Shown here: in pieces, positions 1 to 22,379 of the stretch
Layout of the letters: every line of letters begins with the position of its first letter
Position numbering within the stretch: the first letter of the stretch is position 1
Position numbers and translations under genes: made by a program
Notes under the pieces: model-generated
Told to the model about the DNA's origin: nothing
Database searches by the model: none
Seen by the model: only the letters and a program-made list of their open reading frames with translations
Source of the DNA: Corydoras sp. C115
Lineage: Eukaryota; Chordata; Actinopteri; Siluriformes; Callichthyidae
Length of the DNA stretch: 64,000 nt
Reading direction: 5' to 3'
NCBI GenBank assembly: GCA_019802505.1
Contig: JAFMOC010000002.1
Location: 3,157,501-3,221,500 of the forward strand

Positions 1-29
1 ACACAGGCTGTGTTCACAGTGCCTGACCA

Positions 30-386
30 TTCATTCATTCATTATCTCCCGCTTTATCCTCTATGGGGGTCGCGGTGGGGTTCCCCATGCCCATCCAGGG
101 CATGGGGAGGAACAGGGGAGAGCGTCTCGGGCGCTGGGCAGATACACACAGGACAGGGCGCCAATCCATCGCTGGGCACACACTCACACATACACACTCT
201 ATATGTGGGGCAATTTGGAGAATTCTATTGACTTGATCCATGTTTTTTGGACTGTGGGAGGAATCCGGAGAACCCGGAGGAAACCCACGCGGACACGGGG
301 TGAACATGGAAACTCCACCCAGATGGGGATTCGAACCGGGAACCCCTAGCGCTGAGAGGCGAACGTGCTAACCACCGTGCCGCCCC
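30..386 (-). mobile_element. Full-length tRNA-derived SINE (Mermaid/Merman-like)
   Basis: Read on the minus strand it starts with a tRNA-like head containing Pol III A-box and B-box-like motifs (GGTTCGAATCC type), continues through a GT-rich middle, and ends in a tail with a GATAAAGCGGGAGATAATG-like end followed by ATGA repeats. A 12-bp target-site duplication (18-29 and 387-398, one mismatch) frames it exactly. It lies about 200 bp upstream of the PIGV start. The family name is from memory; the structure and duplication are visible. Confidence 0.9.
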
Positions 387-588
387 AGTGCCGGACCAGT
401 TTTGACTTAAAATACAAATGGGGCTTTTATTTTGATAGAGGAATGTTACCGTAGCGGAAGTGAACCCGAATCGAATTTTAAGTTTTTTTATAAAATTGTG
501 TGTTAATTTTGTGTGATGGAGCGTCACGTCGAGATGATAATCTAAGCGAAGATCCATGAGACAAGAAGTCCCGTGTAATGTCGCTTTC
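387..588 (+). promoter_or_regulatory. Putative PIGV promoter and 5' leader
   Basis: This short stretch between the SINE and the PIGV start codon must hold the promoter or 5' UTR unless an untranslated exon lies to the left. An ETS/GABP-type motif GCGGAAGTG is at 454-462, which is common in TATA-less housekeeping promoters. No TATA box is evident. The transcription start cannot be placed from sequence. Confidence 0.4.
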
Positions 589-3316
589 ATGGATGTTCAG
601 ACAATTGTGCGATTTGCAGTTTTTACGCGGATTTTGTCACTTGTTTTACAGGTATAGCATATGTCATTATCATTATTACGCTTTATGACATGTTTTAACT
701 GTCTACTGGTGGTATCTCTCTCTCTCTCTCTATCTCTGTGTGTCTCACTTAAAAACTGAATTTAATTCATTTGTTTATTTCTGTAGTCTGAAATTCATTT
801 TTTCATCATCAACTTTGTTTAATGATGGAACTCGGTGACCCTTATGAAGCCTTCTAACATTTTCTTGAAATCTCTTGATCGCTCTTTTGCCTTTGACTAA
901 ACTGGGAGTTTTTTTTTTTCTTAGTGATAAACTAAATGCTTTCATATCGATGTTGAGTAATAAAATAAAAGCTTTTTTCCTTTTACAGGCTGTTCTGAAT
1001 GCCCTGATTCCCGATCATGTAGCAGAAGCCTTTAGTCCTCCCCGGGCAGAAGAGCCGCTCTTTCTTGACTACAGTGTGGAGGTGCTGTTCAGTGGCTTGG
1101 GCCGCTGGGATGCTGAGCATTTTCTTTTCATTGCAGAACGAGGATACGTGTATGAGCACAACCATGCTTTCTTCCCTCTCTTTCCACTGGTCTTGAGAAC
1201 AGTTGCAGCCATCCTGCATAGGCCTTTGGGTCCCTGTCTGACACGGCGAGGATGTTTGCTTTTAGCAGTCGCCATCACCAATAGCATGCTGTTTGTACTT
1301 GGTGCAGTTGCTTTGTACAAACTGAGTCGTGTTGTGTTTCAGGACAGAAAGCTAGCACTGATTGCCTCCTTAATGTTCTGCATTACGCCAGCCAATGTTT
1401 TTATGTTGGCAGGCTATTCAGAAAGCCTCTATGCAGCGCTTACATTTGGTGGCTTGTTGATGTTAGAGAGGGGCTTTACTCTTAGATCAGGATTTCTACT
1501 AGGTTTAGCTTGCGCCACACGTTCAAATGGACTTTTGAACACAGGATTTCTGGTGTACTTTCACCTGCAGCGCATCCTTGCACAGACACATGACAAAGTC
1601 AATCATGTTTCGGCAACTTTAAAATTCTTACTGACATGCCTATTTTACATTGTCATCATTGCACTACCATTTGGTTTGTTCCAGTATTATGGATACACCA
1701 TGTTTTGTTTGCCATCTGTGGCTCAAGAGCAGGTCTCTGCTGCACTCCTTAAAGTAGCCATAGAGAAAGGATACAAAGTCCCCGATGCTCGAGCCCCCAC
1801 ACCGAGCTGGTGCACAACCCCCATTCCACTTCTTTACTCTTATATTCAGGATGTTTATTGGAACGTGGGATTCCTCCGGTACTTCCAGTTAAGGCAGATT
1901 CCCAATTTCTTCCTGGCACTTCCAGTGGCTGTGCTGGCTTCATTAGCAGTAAGCATGTACATAATGAGGAATCCTTATGTATGTTTATGTCTTGGACTAT
2001 ATGACACCAAACAGAAAAATCTGAAAGAGAGAAAGCTAGAACAAAGCTTCTACAGCAAAAAGGTATTCGTGTACATGGTTCATTGCGCCGTGCTGCTGAT
2101 ATTTGGAGTTTTCTACATGCATGTGCAGGTAAGATTCTGCCTGAAACAAATTGGTAAAGTAAACAAAGTTTTGATGTAACACATTTGAAAATGGTTATAA
2201 AATAAATTAAAGCAGTTAGTTGTAAAGATCCAGTTAAATGCCAACTTTATGTTCCTTATGTAATCTCCTTCTCCTGATTTATTAGTATCTGTGGGGTCAT
2301 GTTATGGAAGGTGTTTAGCCCAGTGTGTGAAGATAAAATACTTTGTTAAAGAACTGTTTAGACGGATGGTTTAGTAGTTCATCATAAATTAGGAAAAAGA
2401 ACAGTCTTAATTGGATACTCAAAATTGTTGGATAGCATATCAAACCCTTTCTGTTTAAAGGACCAACCAACAAAGCATTACATGACCACTGACGGGTGAA
2501 ATGAAATGAATGAAACTGATAGTCTCTTAATCATTTCACCTATTATTGAACATTTTATCCTTAAAAATGGCCAAGTGTAAGGATTTGAGTTAGTTTGACA
2601 AAACTTATGATGGCTTAATGATTGGGTCAGAGCATCTCCAAAACTGTTTACAATCTGACGTGTGAGTATCAATCAAGTGCTCCAACAAGGCACAGTGGTA
2701 AACAGGTGATGGTCATGGACAGATTTCCAAGGTGAGTGGGAAGCAGGTCCATGTGGTATGATCCAACAGATGAATTACTGTAACATTGTTACTGTATAAT
2801 TGTAATTACTGTAAAAGATAATGCTGGCTCTGATAGAGAGGTGTTGAATACACAGTGCATCAAAGTTTGTTGTGTATGATGATGTGTAGCCACAGACGAG
2901 TCAGGGTGCCCATGCTGACCCCATGGTCTCTTTCTGATGGATGATGTTTCTGGCCACAAAGCAAAAATTTGAATTTTGATTTTTACTTCATAAATAAACT
3001 TGAATTAACGTTCTATATTGTCTCCCAGGTTCTCACACGATTTCTGGCCTCATCTTCTCCTATGCTCTACTGGATCAGCGCTCACATTCTTCTTTCTTTT
3101 GAGCCATTATTACAAAAAGATGATTGCTTTACTCAAAGACCCACCCAGGAACAAAAATCAGGTCATTTGTTCCTAACATTTATTAACAACCCTGTCTTTC
3201 AGCTCTTGTTGGACTGGAAGTCTTGCTGCTTTTATACTCGCTGCATTTTGGGATACTTTGTGTCATATTGGCTATTAGGCCTAGCTCTGCACTGTAACTT
3301 CCTGCCATGGACTTGA
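589..3316 (+). CDS. pigv: GPI mannosyltransferase 2 (PIG-V), 3 coding exons
   Basis: Transfers the second mannose (alpha-1,6) to the GPI-anchor precursor in the ER lumen. Coding exons are 589-651, 989-2128 and 3029-3316; all introns are GT-AG and phase 0. The spliced protein is 496 aa, against about 493 in human. The first exon encodes MDVQTIVRFAVFTRILSLVLQ apart from splitting at the intron, matching the start of vertebrate PIG-V. Exon 2 carries the conserved luminal motif RWDAEHFLFIAERGY (acidic D62, expected to be essential), then a series of hydrophobic membrane segments including LIPDH, SPANVF-like and QDVYWNVGFLRY blocks. Exon 3 joins as MHVQ-VLTRF and ends in the family signature LHCNFLPWT. 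An overlapping ATG at 578 is in the wrong frame. All residues inspected are intact, so the gene looks functional. Confidence 0.96.
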
Positions 3317-3587
3317 TGGAACAGATAGGGCAAACCCAGTTTGAGCATCTTTGCAACACACTGGAGTCTTTATTATTGTCCTCTTAACTATGTCTTTTGT
3401 TTATTAGTTGTACTTTGTATAATTGTTATTTGGATTTGATGAATGAAGGAGATCTATTGAGTCATTTTGTGATCTTTCAGTTTCGAAGCTGTACTTCATA
3501 ATGTTTCTCATAAAATGATGGAATTGCAAGACATATTTGGTCAGACTCAATGTAACTAAATTAATAATCAAAATATCATCCATATGT

Positions 3588-3593
3588 AATAAA
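3588..3593 (+). terminator. PIGV polyadenylation signal (AATAAA)
   Basis: AATAAA lies 272 bp after the PIGV stop codon, the first good match downstream. Cleavage would fall near 3605, where an inverted-repeat element begins. That the gene uses it is inferred. Confidence 0.5.
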
Positions 3594-3601
3594 CTTCTGC
3601 A

Positions 3602-4134
3602 CAGTACCATTTAAAAGTTTGGACACACTCCCTTTTTGCTTTTTGTCCATGTTATTGTTTTCACATACTGTAAAGATGGACTTTGTATTTTTACAACTAC
3701 AGACTGTAGTAAATCTCTTTGTAGACTACAGTACATATTGTGTTAGTCCCCTTTACTCTGTTCTGTAATGGCCAGGACCCCAATAGTAGCACCACAGAGA
3801 GGAGGTAATGTTAGGTTGGTGCATTATTCCTATCCCAGCAGTGTCACTGAGGTGTTTAAATTACACTGCAACAACACTGCTGCACTAAAACCCCCTCACA
3901 GCATCAGTGTCACTGCAAAACTGACAATAAATAATACACCACACAAATTATACCTGTTCTATGATAGTGCTGACTAATCGGGAACAAAGATCCAACAGGG
4001 GACTAACAAAAGCATAGAAAACCGATGTACAACAGTCTGTAATTGTAACTAATACAAAGTCCATCTATATGGTAAGTGTAGAAAATAAATAATGGAGCAA
4101 GAAGGAAGTGTGTCCACACTTTTGACTGATACTG
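3602..4134. mobile_element. Non-autonomous Tc1-like inverted-repeat element (MITE)
   Basis: The ends are inverted copies of a CAGTACCAxTxAAAAGTxTGGACACAC-type terminus widespread in fish. The right end is followed by TA, as for Tc1 target duplication; the left flank is CA, so one copy of the target has mutated or the edge is off by a base or two. The interior (about 3770-3990) carries short direct and inverted CAGTGTCACTG-type motifs like the fragments at 13.8 and 27.6 kb. No transposase is encoded. Confidence 0.7.
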
Positions 4135-4136
4135 TA

Positions 4137-5179
4137 TATATTTACATATAATTTATCCTTAACATGTGGCCTGTAGTTATAGGGTCACAGATAGGAATGA
4201 AAGTTTGAACATTTGAATTGTGACTTTATTCTTTACGAAATATATGCAGATATGACAAATTTCTGCCTTTATATACATATAAAGTGGTATATGTATGTAG
4301 ATATTTTTCCTGGATTGTGGAGTCACACAACTTGACAGACCCTCTTATATACAGTATGCAGTCTTATTAAGATTGTTGTATCAAGCCTGTACATGATGAG
4401 CGCCAGAGATGGGATTTGCCAGACCCAAATACAGATTTTATTAATAAAGTCCAGCATGTTGAACTGGCACATGAGACTACATATATACAACAGAAACACG
4501 ATTTTTCAGTGGCACCAACTTTCTCCCACCATTTTAAACATCTTCTTACCTTCAGCATTAAAAAGCAGATCGACATTCAACACAGACAGGCCATGTGTGA
4601 CCCCCATTGCTCCAATTACTTCCCTGACTCCATGCCAGGGCTGTCCAATAATATCAATATTATATAGGTGCAGCACCTGAGGCACTGCCCCTAGTGGAAA
4701 TGCAGTTTAAATTTTTTCTTACCTTAAAGTCAACACTTTAGTACTACTTGATTTGATTGATTACGTTTTTAAATGATTATTGTAATGCAATACCATTATG
4801 TCTTAAATGTATCTCTTGCCGCCCACGTAGAGCAATTATACAACAGAAAATGCTCCTGGAATGATTCCTGCAAAACTCCAAATGTCATGGGTACTTGATC
4901 TCTCAAATTCAGTATCTGAATATAAAACTATTTATTGTGAAGTAATTTAAGCAACAACCTATCAAACTTCAGTTATCATTACACAAATGGGAAATTTATG
5001 TATGAAATGTTTGATGTGCAGTTACATCAAACAAGCAGCCAACTTTAGTAAAAAGGTTATTATAAGATAGTTATTAATTGCTTGTAGTGCGTTTTAGACC
5101 ATCATAGTTTGCAGCTTACAGATGGGGTAATAAAAATTCAGTTTGCTGTACAGCTTAAAAGCTAAATATATAAACCTAT
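4137..5179. other. Intergenic stretch, no gene seen
   Basis: AT-rich sequence between PIGV and ZDHHC18. Short open frames at about 4393-4680 have no recognisable family, splice structure or codon bias that I can defend. Confidence 0.5.
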
Positions 5180-5190
5180 TTCCAGATTTG

Positions 5191-5560
5191 GCGGCACAGT
5201 GGCTTAGTGGTTAGCACGTTCGCCTCTCAGTGCTAGAGATTCCCGGTTCGAATCCCATTCTGGGTGGAGTTTCCATGTTCTCCCCGTGTCCGCTCTGGTT
5301 TCCTCCGGGTTCTCCGGTTTCCTCCCACAGTCCAAAAACATGGATCAAGTCAAATGAGTTCTCTAAATTTTAAATTTCCCCATATGTTTGTGTGTGTGTG
5401 TGTGTGTGTGTGTCTGTGTGAGTGTGTGCCCAGCGATAGATTGGTGCCCTGTCCTGGGTGTAGCGCCCGAAACGTTCTCCCCTGGATGGGCATGGGGAAC
5501 AACCCCCCCCCTCCCGCGACCCTAATATAGGATAAAGCGGAATATAATGGATGGATGGAA
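5191..5560 (+). mobile_element. tRNA-derived SINE, full length
   Basis: Begins GCGGCACAGTGGCTTAGTGG (A-box) with the B-box GGTTCGAATCC at about 5246. It contains an expanded GT run at 5388-5412 and ends with ATGG repeats. Imperfect 11-bp flanks (5180-5190 and 5561-5571) look like the target duplication. Forward orientation between PIGV and ZDHHC18. Confidence 0.9.
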
Positions 5561-5699
5561 TTCCAGTTTTGTGCACACTTCGACGGTCGTCTGTTTTTCA
5601 TCTGCTTGTTATTCACTTCGCTACCTGAAGGTGTCGCAAAATTATAAAGGTTCTAAAACTACAGTCGTCAGTTCTGCAGCCAGACCCCTCTCAATAATA

Positions 5700-6103
5700 T
5701 AGCATTCGATTGGTCGAAACAATACAGCAGGTATTAATGTTTATCTTATTGACCAATCGGAGGCGTCGTACAGGTGCTATGGTGCGGGAGTTGCTAAACA
5801 TTGTTTGGGCTTTTAAAGGATTTGTCGATTAGTTTCATAAGCTGGCGGTTATAACGCGAATCTGTCGGAATTTGAATGCAGCTGTAAAAGTCGCGAACCA
5901 AACAAACAGTGACCTGAATGAAAGACGAACACACGAGACTGGAGCCAGCTCAGAGCAGACGCTTTGCCTTAGCCGTTAGCTTCACAGCTAACAGATCCAG
6001 TGCGGCTTGAGGACAAAATAACAGTTTTTTTGTCCCGTTTCGTTAAGTCGGTGTATTCTCCTGAACCAGGTTAATTATAAACGTCGCACTTATTCTATTA
6101 AAG
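5700..6103 (+). promoter_or_regulatory. Putative ZDHHC18 promoter and 5' untranslated exon
   Basis: Two CCAAT (NF-Y) boxes in opposite orientation sit 40 bp apart: ATTGG at 5709-5713 and CCAAT at 5753-5757. The sequence is locally richer in CpG than its neighbours. A good splice donor (AAG|GTAACC) ends at 6103. The acceptor AACAG at 6680-6684 precedes the exon that carries the ATG, so 5' UTR splicing across 6104-6684 is likely. The transcription start is not defined. Confidence 0.5.
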
Positions 6104-6693
6104 GTAACCGAACGTAGTTACTTAACTGCACTAAAGCTCGCTGTTTACCGTATCGAGGCTGGTGAATTGTCAGGACATGATTATAAATTCATTTTAAGTG
6201 TGGACTTTTAATATATTTGAAGACAGATATTTAAAGGGAAGCTTATATTTATCACGGTGGATTGTCCAGTACTATCATTCCCACCTTAATGGGTTAATAA
6301 TCTATTTATATTTACAATAGCTCATATAAAACGAAATAGGTGAAAAGTTTCAAATATTAGTTTGATTTTTACTCACAGAACAGGACGTTCTGTGTTTATA
6401 TTGTTTGAGTGTTGAGAAACTGTTTCTCTCACATTTCTGGCACATCAACAAACATTTATGCTTAATTAACAAATATATTCAAGTTTGACCCTCCCATATA
6501 ATAAAATATTCAAAGCCTATAATTAGAAGACATCTAATTTTGCCATAGTCCTCAGATTCATCCAGATTTTCTGGTTGTATACAGCAACTTGAGCTAAAAA
6601 TTACAATCTGTAAAATGCGACAGATATACCATGTCACACAGTGATTCTTTAGTGATCAGCTTTTGCCGAGCTTCCCAATAACAGGTGCTTACA

Positions 6694-16367
<9,674 letters not shown>

Positions 16368-17813
16368 ATCTCACAGCCCTTAACATATTCTGTAAGCCAT
16401 TGTCCTGTCATCCTGAGTGACGCTAATGATGAGTTTCCTCCACTCGCCTGAATTCAGCTCTATCAGCCATATGCATACTACTGTGAACTGCTAAATGGCT
16501 TCTCAGGGGTTAAATGCTCATATTGCAAGTATTTACTAGACCTCAGCTGATTGAGCATGAGAGGAGATGCTCATGGATATTGTACATTTTCTGCATTTTG
16601 ATGACTATCTGGCCATCAAGGCTGAGCTGGTTTTAGGCCAATAACATTACTGCGTCTGAGCGAGACCTTTGTATGAACAGCTAAAACAGACCTACAACAT
16701 ACAGCATGTCACCAGAACTATGTAGACACCTCCCTAAGTGGAGGTATGTTTTTGCTTCAAACTGCTATTTGAAGTGAATCGGTCATTCTACAGTTGCATC
16801 ATTAAATTTTACTGGCTGATATTGTTACATGGAAATGATTTTAGGACATCAGATTTCTGTCAGGAGTTCTTGAAAACTTTTAATGCCCAATCAACCACTA
16901 AAGCCTGAAATGATGCTTAAATGTACTCTGTAGCCATTGAAATGATAACTTTTGAAAGTTTTCTGTTTCTGTTTGATTTTACCACTAAATGTAATCCTGT
17001 GAAATTTTGTGTCGGTTAATCATGCACACATCCACCAACAATCTATATGAGCTAGTCAGTAATGAGCTTTTTCATACAATAGAGATTTGCATGGAGTTTC
17101 CCCAGGTTATGTTGATATAGTACTCCAGAAATTTCACTACAATATGAAAGGGGAGTATGTTAGAGTTTGTATCTGTTCTATAAGAAGCCAATTCCAGAAG
17201 TGAGGCAGCTTTGCAGATTGCATGTTGAGGCTTAAATGTGTCCCATAGGCAATGCTTTGGATGCATATACCACCCAAATTCCTCAAAGAGGATGTGGTAA
17301 CTATCACTTAATCAAACAGAAGTGGACACAACCTATACATCTTGTATTAAATCAGAGTGACTATACAGCATAATGTACAATTCTGTTATTTTTTGGGACA
17401 TAACCCTAACAGGGTGATGCAGTTATTAAATCATATTTGCTTTCCTCTTTTTACATTCAAACTTTGTAATTCTACAATTTTATTTTTCTACATTTTTATC
17501 TTTGTTAGATCTCTTTTGACAGTTGACAGGCACGGACAGTTGAAGCTTAGTGTTTAAAGTAAAATGAATTTTAAAAAGACACTACCCATGGATGATTAAT
17601 TTCGGTTTTGTGAGATAAATTCATGTCCCAGACCAATTCATGATTCAATACTTAAAGTGCCACCAAAGTCTCTATTGTTTTAAATGTATATAGAGGAAAT
17701 TATATGCCCCCTGGTCTATTGCAAAGCATTTAATCCTGATGGTAATTTCATATTGCCAGTCCACCTAAAAGAATTGTTTTGCATTGTGGGAAGAGCCTAT
17801 CAACTTCAACGTC
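16368..17813 (+). other. Probable ZDHHC18 3' UTR and flank
   Basis: Non-repetitive AT-rich sequence follows the stop codon. No convincing AATAAA in a good context was found in the first kilobase, so the 3' end is not placed. No other gene seen. Confidence 0.35.
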
Positions 17814-17814
17814 A

Positions 17815-18109
17815 TGGGGGGGGGGGGGGGGTTTGTTTCCACATGCCCATCCAGGGGAGAACGTTTCGGGCGCTGGGCAGATACACCCAAGACCCAATCT
17901 ATCGCTGGGCACGCACTCACTCACACAGACACACTCTATATGTGGCAATTTACAGAACTCAATTGACTTAATCCATGTTTTTTGGACTGTGGGAGGACAC
18001 CAGAGAACCCGGAGGAAACCCACGCGGACACGGGGAGAACACGGAAAATCCACCCAGATTGGGATTTGAACCGGGAATCCCTAGTGCTGAGAGGCGAATG
18101 TGCCGACCT
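17815..18109 (-). mobile_element. tRNA-derived SINE, 3' truncated
   Basis: Minus-strand copy. The right side carries the tRNA-like head (GGGATTTGAACCGGGAATCC). The left side stops in a 14-base G run where the tail should continue, so the terminal TATCCTC-type end is missing. Confidence 0.85.
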
Positions 18110-20161
18110 AAATACTGATTAAGTTGCAATAATTTGTGACTGAAACAGGCCATGATTTTATGGAAGGAGCTCTTGCCTGTCAGTGACTGGAGCTCTATTT
18201 TATTGAGTTTATCACGTTTCAGTGATGTATTAAAATGTGACTTTACATACCTGAAGAATATAAAAGTCCCAACCCTTTATGAATAGTAGAGCTCATGTTG
18301 TTGGTTCATTTCCCAAAGGGACCGTGACAGTACGTAATGGCATATTATGAATGTTCCATCCACTTCCCAAGAGGATCTGGAATAGAACTAAGATACCTGG
18401 TAGCTGGGAAATTGATGCAATTAAGTAGAAATTAAAAATGGTGTTAAATGGAAAGTATTGCTGCCATCATATTTCCATAAACATTTTTTATTTTGTCAGT
18501 GAATGAAACTCTGACCTTTTCTGCCACCTTGTTAAAAAACATAAATGTTAAAAATACTGAAATCTTGTCAGATAGTTGTTCCATGATCTACTCAACTACT
18601 CTCAACCATTAAGACCAGTATGATTTGGCACATTTGCTTTTGCCTTATGGCAGCTTTCTGGTTCTGCTTTGAATGGACACATATGAAGGGAAAATGATTG
18701 TTGGATAAACATTTATATAACTAGTTAATGTAGTTTGTGTTTTTACAAGGTTGTTTAAACTGTAAATTCAAAGTTAACCCTTAAATGTGGTACTGAGCAT
18801 TGAAATTTTTGAACATCTTACAAGTGAAAATTTATTGTGAACACTAGATGGCACATTTATCCCTTACATGTTGCAACATAGGCCAAATCATAATAGGTGT
18901 TCAAACCTCTAGGTCCTATAAAGCTTACTACACTAAATGTTTATTTTATATGATTCCCTTAGCATACAGATGCACTTTTTAGTTTTACAATCAGACTGTA
19001 ATTTACAATTACAGACTGCAGTGCATATTTGTAGTATAGTGGATTTAAATAGGTGCAATTGATCATTTATTTGTTTTAAAAGTAGTAGTAATATATCCTG
19101 GATAAAGCCTTATATCAAGTGAAGGTTAATTCAATTGCTGCACAATAAAAAGGTTTTGGAAACTTTTAGCTATTTTCGGTTTCAGCCTGACCTTTCTCCC
19201 AACAAATCCACAAATAATTTTAAGTATAAGAGGTGAGGTATCAGTGGGGCAGCTCCCACTGTCCCACTGTTTATATGCTTAGTATGGGTAGTGCTGGCAT
19301 GTGTAACAAACACAATTGAAATATAGGATATGTCTGGGATCCATTTTGACCTCTTAGTTTTTTCTTTTAGCTGTTCCTATTAGGCGTCAACAACACTGGA
19401 AGTAATGCATTATTGATTCTGCGCAGATGCCTTTTTCAGTGCAACCCTTTCTATTTACCTGGAGTTATAATATGCTACAAGTGCACTGATACATACACCC
19501 TCAATGGCATGGGCAGTTTATTGTGTTCAGTATTACCTATTGGAGAAGTGTACCTAATAAGAGTATGAAGTAGACTTCACACAAAAAGGACTTGTGTTCC
19601 TACCATCTGGGATTCATAGGCCGGGGCCTTCTTACTATCAGGAATGGAAGCAATATTCATTAAGCTGGAGGATCAGCATGATGGAACAGAAATCAGAATT
19701 CATGTAAACAGGTAATGGTTTTTTCACATGTGTTAATTTTAATTAATTTTTAAAAACTGGAGTCTTTCCTTTCTGTTTCCCTTGGAGAGCAATGCCATTG
19801 GTCATCTTTTTCAAGCCTATCACTGCAAAAAATACATTTGGACACTTCAGAAAGAGCTCCATTGTGCGATTTGCTGAACTGTGCACTGTATGTGAATCTT
19901 TCTATAAACCCATTCAAGTGAAAAATCAATTACATTCACAGGGTCCCCTTTTGGTAGATATTTTATCAAAATATTTTTGATTTTCTCAAAAACACCATAG
20001 GGTTTGTAACTCTTTAAAACAATATCCTGCTATTGACAAAACGAGTCAAAATTAAAAGCTAGCAATCATTTAGATCAAATTTATTTATTTAAACCTTACA
20101 AATGTATTCAAACCTTACACTTTGTAATTCATCCACAGCCAGCTGTTTATTTGGCAGAGAA
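18110..20161. other. Intergenic stretch, no gene seen
   Basis: AT-rich. The phrase GTGTACCTAATAAGAGTATG occurs at about 19548 and also near 15566, and resembles the end of a fish DNA transposon, so an old element remnant may be present. Short open frames look random. Confidence 0.45.
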
Positions 20162-20174
20162 GACAACTGGCTGA

Positions 20175-20510
20175 GGGTGGCAAGGTGGCTTAGTGTTTAG
20201 CACGTTCGCCTCTCAGCACTAGGGATTCCTGGTTCGAATCCCAGTCTGGGTGGAGTTTTCATGTTCTCACTGGGTCCGCGTGGGCTTCCTCCGGGTTCTT
20301 TGATTTCCTCCCACAGACCAAAAACATGGATCAAGGTCAATTCAATTCTCCAAATGACCCCATATAGAATGTGTTTGTGTGTGTTTCTGAGTGAGTGTGT
20401 GTCCAGTGATAGATTGGTGCCCTGTCCTGTGTGTATCTGCCCTGGATGGGCTTGGCGAATCCCCACCCGCAACCCTAGTAGAGGATAAAGCGGAAGATAA
20501 TGGATGGATG
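20175..20510 (+). mobile_element. tRNA-derived SINE with perfect target duplication
   Basis: A 13-bp duplication GACAACTGGCTGA at 20162-20174 and 20511-20523 frames the element exactly. The tail region has a 30-40 bp internal deletion (CTGCCCTGGATGGG). Confidence 0.93.
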
Positions 20511-20523
20511 GACAACTGGCTGA

Positions 20524-22030
20524 AAGCTCTTTTCCTTCAAAAACTTGACAACATGCATTGCAGGGTCAGGAAGAGATTCCCAAACCAGCCCATTCATTAC
20601 AAACACCTCAGTCATGTAGTGAAAGGGTGTTATAGCATGATTCATGAATATCAAGCCAGTACAGATATCTAGTAAAAAATAAATACTTCTGTGCCACACC
20701 AAAAGTGTGTAACTGAATCCAAAAATGATCCTATACTTCAAAATGTATTGTTTCTAACCCTGTGTCACAAAGTACAAACCAAACCAGTCTTTGGACGTGA
20801 CAGAATCCAGAATATGCTGTTGACCGATGTTCTGCAAAAATTGTATTGCGGAAGTTAAAAACCCCATCCACGTCTTCACTTTGTCCTTAGTTTAGCATAA
20901 ATATTACAGTATATCTAATTAGAAGCACTTAAATTTGAAACACCAATTTACCTTGTAATGTGTTCTTCGTATATTTAAGAGACTGATTACGATAACAGAC
21001 TTATCGGATGCTTTTGGGGCAGGATATAAACTGAGGAGTTAAAATGAAACTCCCTACATCTTAACCTATTGCTGTTAGAACTTGGATGATTACTACTGTT
21101 TGCTTCTTTCCCCTTTATGTTTTTGAGAAAGCAGAATAGACCAGGAATTCAATGAAGAAATCTTTTAAAGATACCTAAAAACATTTTATTTTGTGCTGTT
21201 TAGGACCAGTTGTGCACCATGTATTCTCTGTCTTGACTCGTTACCCTTTAACCATTTTTAATTTTACCTAACTAAAATGAGCCACACACTTAACTATGAA
21301 GAACAAAAAAAACATTTTTTTGGGCAGTTATGTGCTACAAATGTGGAACTGATAAGGTGACGTGAACATATTTGTAAAAACGTAAGAAAGGAGTATTCTT
21401 TAAACTGTCCTCAATCTTTTTAAAAGCCAATGGGTAAGACCGGATGTGGGTTGAAGGTAAGCCACAGTGTAGAGGGCTTTGAATATAATAGACTTGACTG
21501 CCCTAAATTACCCTTCGGTTGTAATTGGATCTAAAGTCTTACATGTATGAGATTAGACACAGCTAAGGGTAAGAGTTATCCCCTGTGTTGCTGTTACCGA
21601 GTTCTGTTTTCTGGACTTGTAAGCATGTAGTAATAGCTGTGTGCTAAAGGATAAAAAAGATATAGGAAGTCTTTTCCATTAGTGGGTTTGCTTATAAAGG
21701 TTTATTTGGCTAGTCTTTATTAAAAATCACACCTATAGTACAGACGTGTTTCATTGGCCAATTAACTCAGTGACACACAGTTACCTATTTAAGCAGATGG
21801 GGAGGTGTCAATTAAAATGTATATAGAACATTGTTTTTTAAATATCAACTTTAAACAAGTCATCAGAATCATGTGGCAAACTTTCAAGATACAAACCAAA
21901 CAGTATAATTATTTGATATAATTTCCTACATTTGTTGCTTTTAAATTAAATTTGAATAGTTTGTAGTGCATTGCTGTAGGCCAAGATTCATATAGTGTCA
22001 TTTGAATTAATTAATTAGTCTAACTAGGAA
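20524..22030. other. Intergenic stretch, no gene seen
   Basis: AT-rich, no coding signal, no repeat boundary recognised. Confidence 0.45.
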
Positions 22031-22036
22031 AATGTA

Positions 22037-22270
22037 ATACTTTATCCTGTCTTGTGAATGGATTAAATGGTTAGTACAACTGCCTCACAGCAAAAAAAGG
22101 TTCTGGTATTTATCTCTGATTGGGGTGAACAAAGGTCCTTCCTGTGTGGACTCTGCATGTCTTTCCAGTAAACGTGTGGATTTACTTTGGGGACTCTGGT
22201 TTCCTTCCACATTCCAAAAACATGCCATTAGATAAATTTGAGATGCCAAATTGCTTCGATGACTATATTG
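22037..22270 (+). mobile_element. Old degenerate tRNA-derived SINE
   Basis: TGGTTAGTACAACTGCCTCACAGC, CATGTCTTTCCAGTAAACGTGTGG and TTTCCTTCCACATTCCAAAAACATG are diverged versions of the head, middle and CCCACAGTCCAAAAACATG motif of the SINE family. No target duplication visible. Confidence 0.65.
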
Positions 22271-22379
22271 CATGTTGCCATTCCTCATGCTGTTTTAACA
22301 AACAAACAAAAACATAATAAATGTTTGGTTGAATTAAATAAAAGCTTTGTTAGATTTTCAGTGGTGGTGTTTAATGGAG

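Noticed and set aside
875..988. Upstream part of the long open frame continuing into PIGV exon 2
   Set aside because: It is intron 1. A TTTTACAG acceptor ends at 988, and exon 1 at 589-651 supplies the conserved N-terminus in phase.
2129..2179. Open reading beyond PIGV exon 2
   Set aside because: Intronic read-through. GTAAGA at 2129 is the donor, and exon 3 at 3029 restores the conserved sequence.
5191..5265. tRNA gene in the SINE head
   Set aside because: It has A- and B-box-like motifs, but it is repeated many times, lacks a foldable complete cloverleaf in my reading, and belongs to a retroposon.
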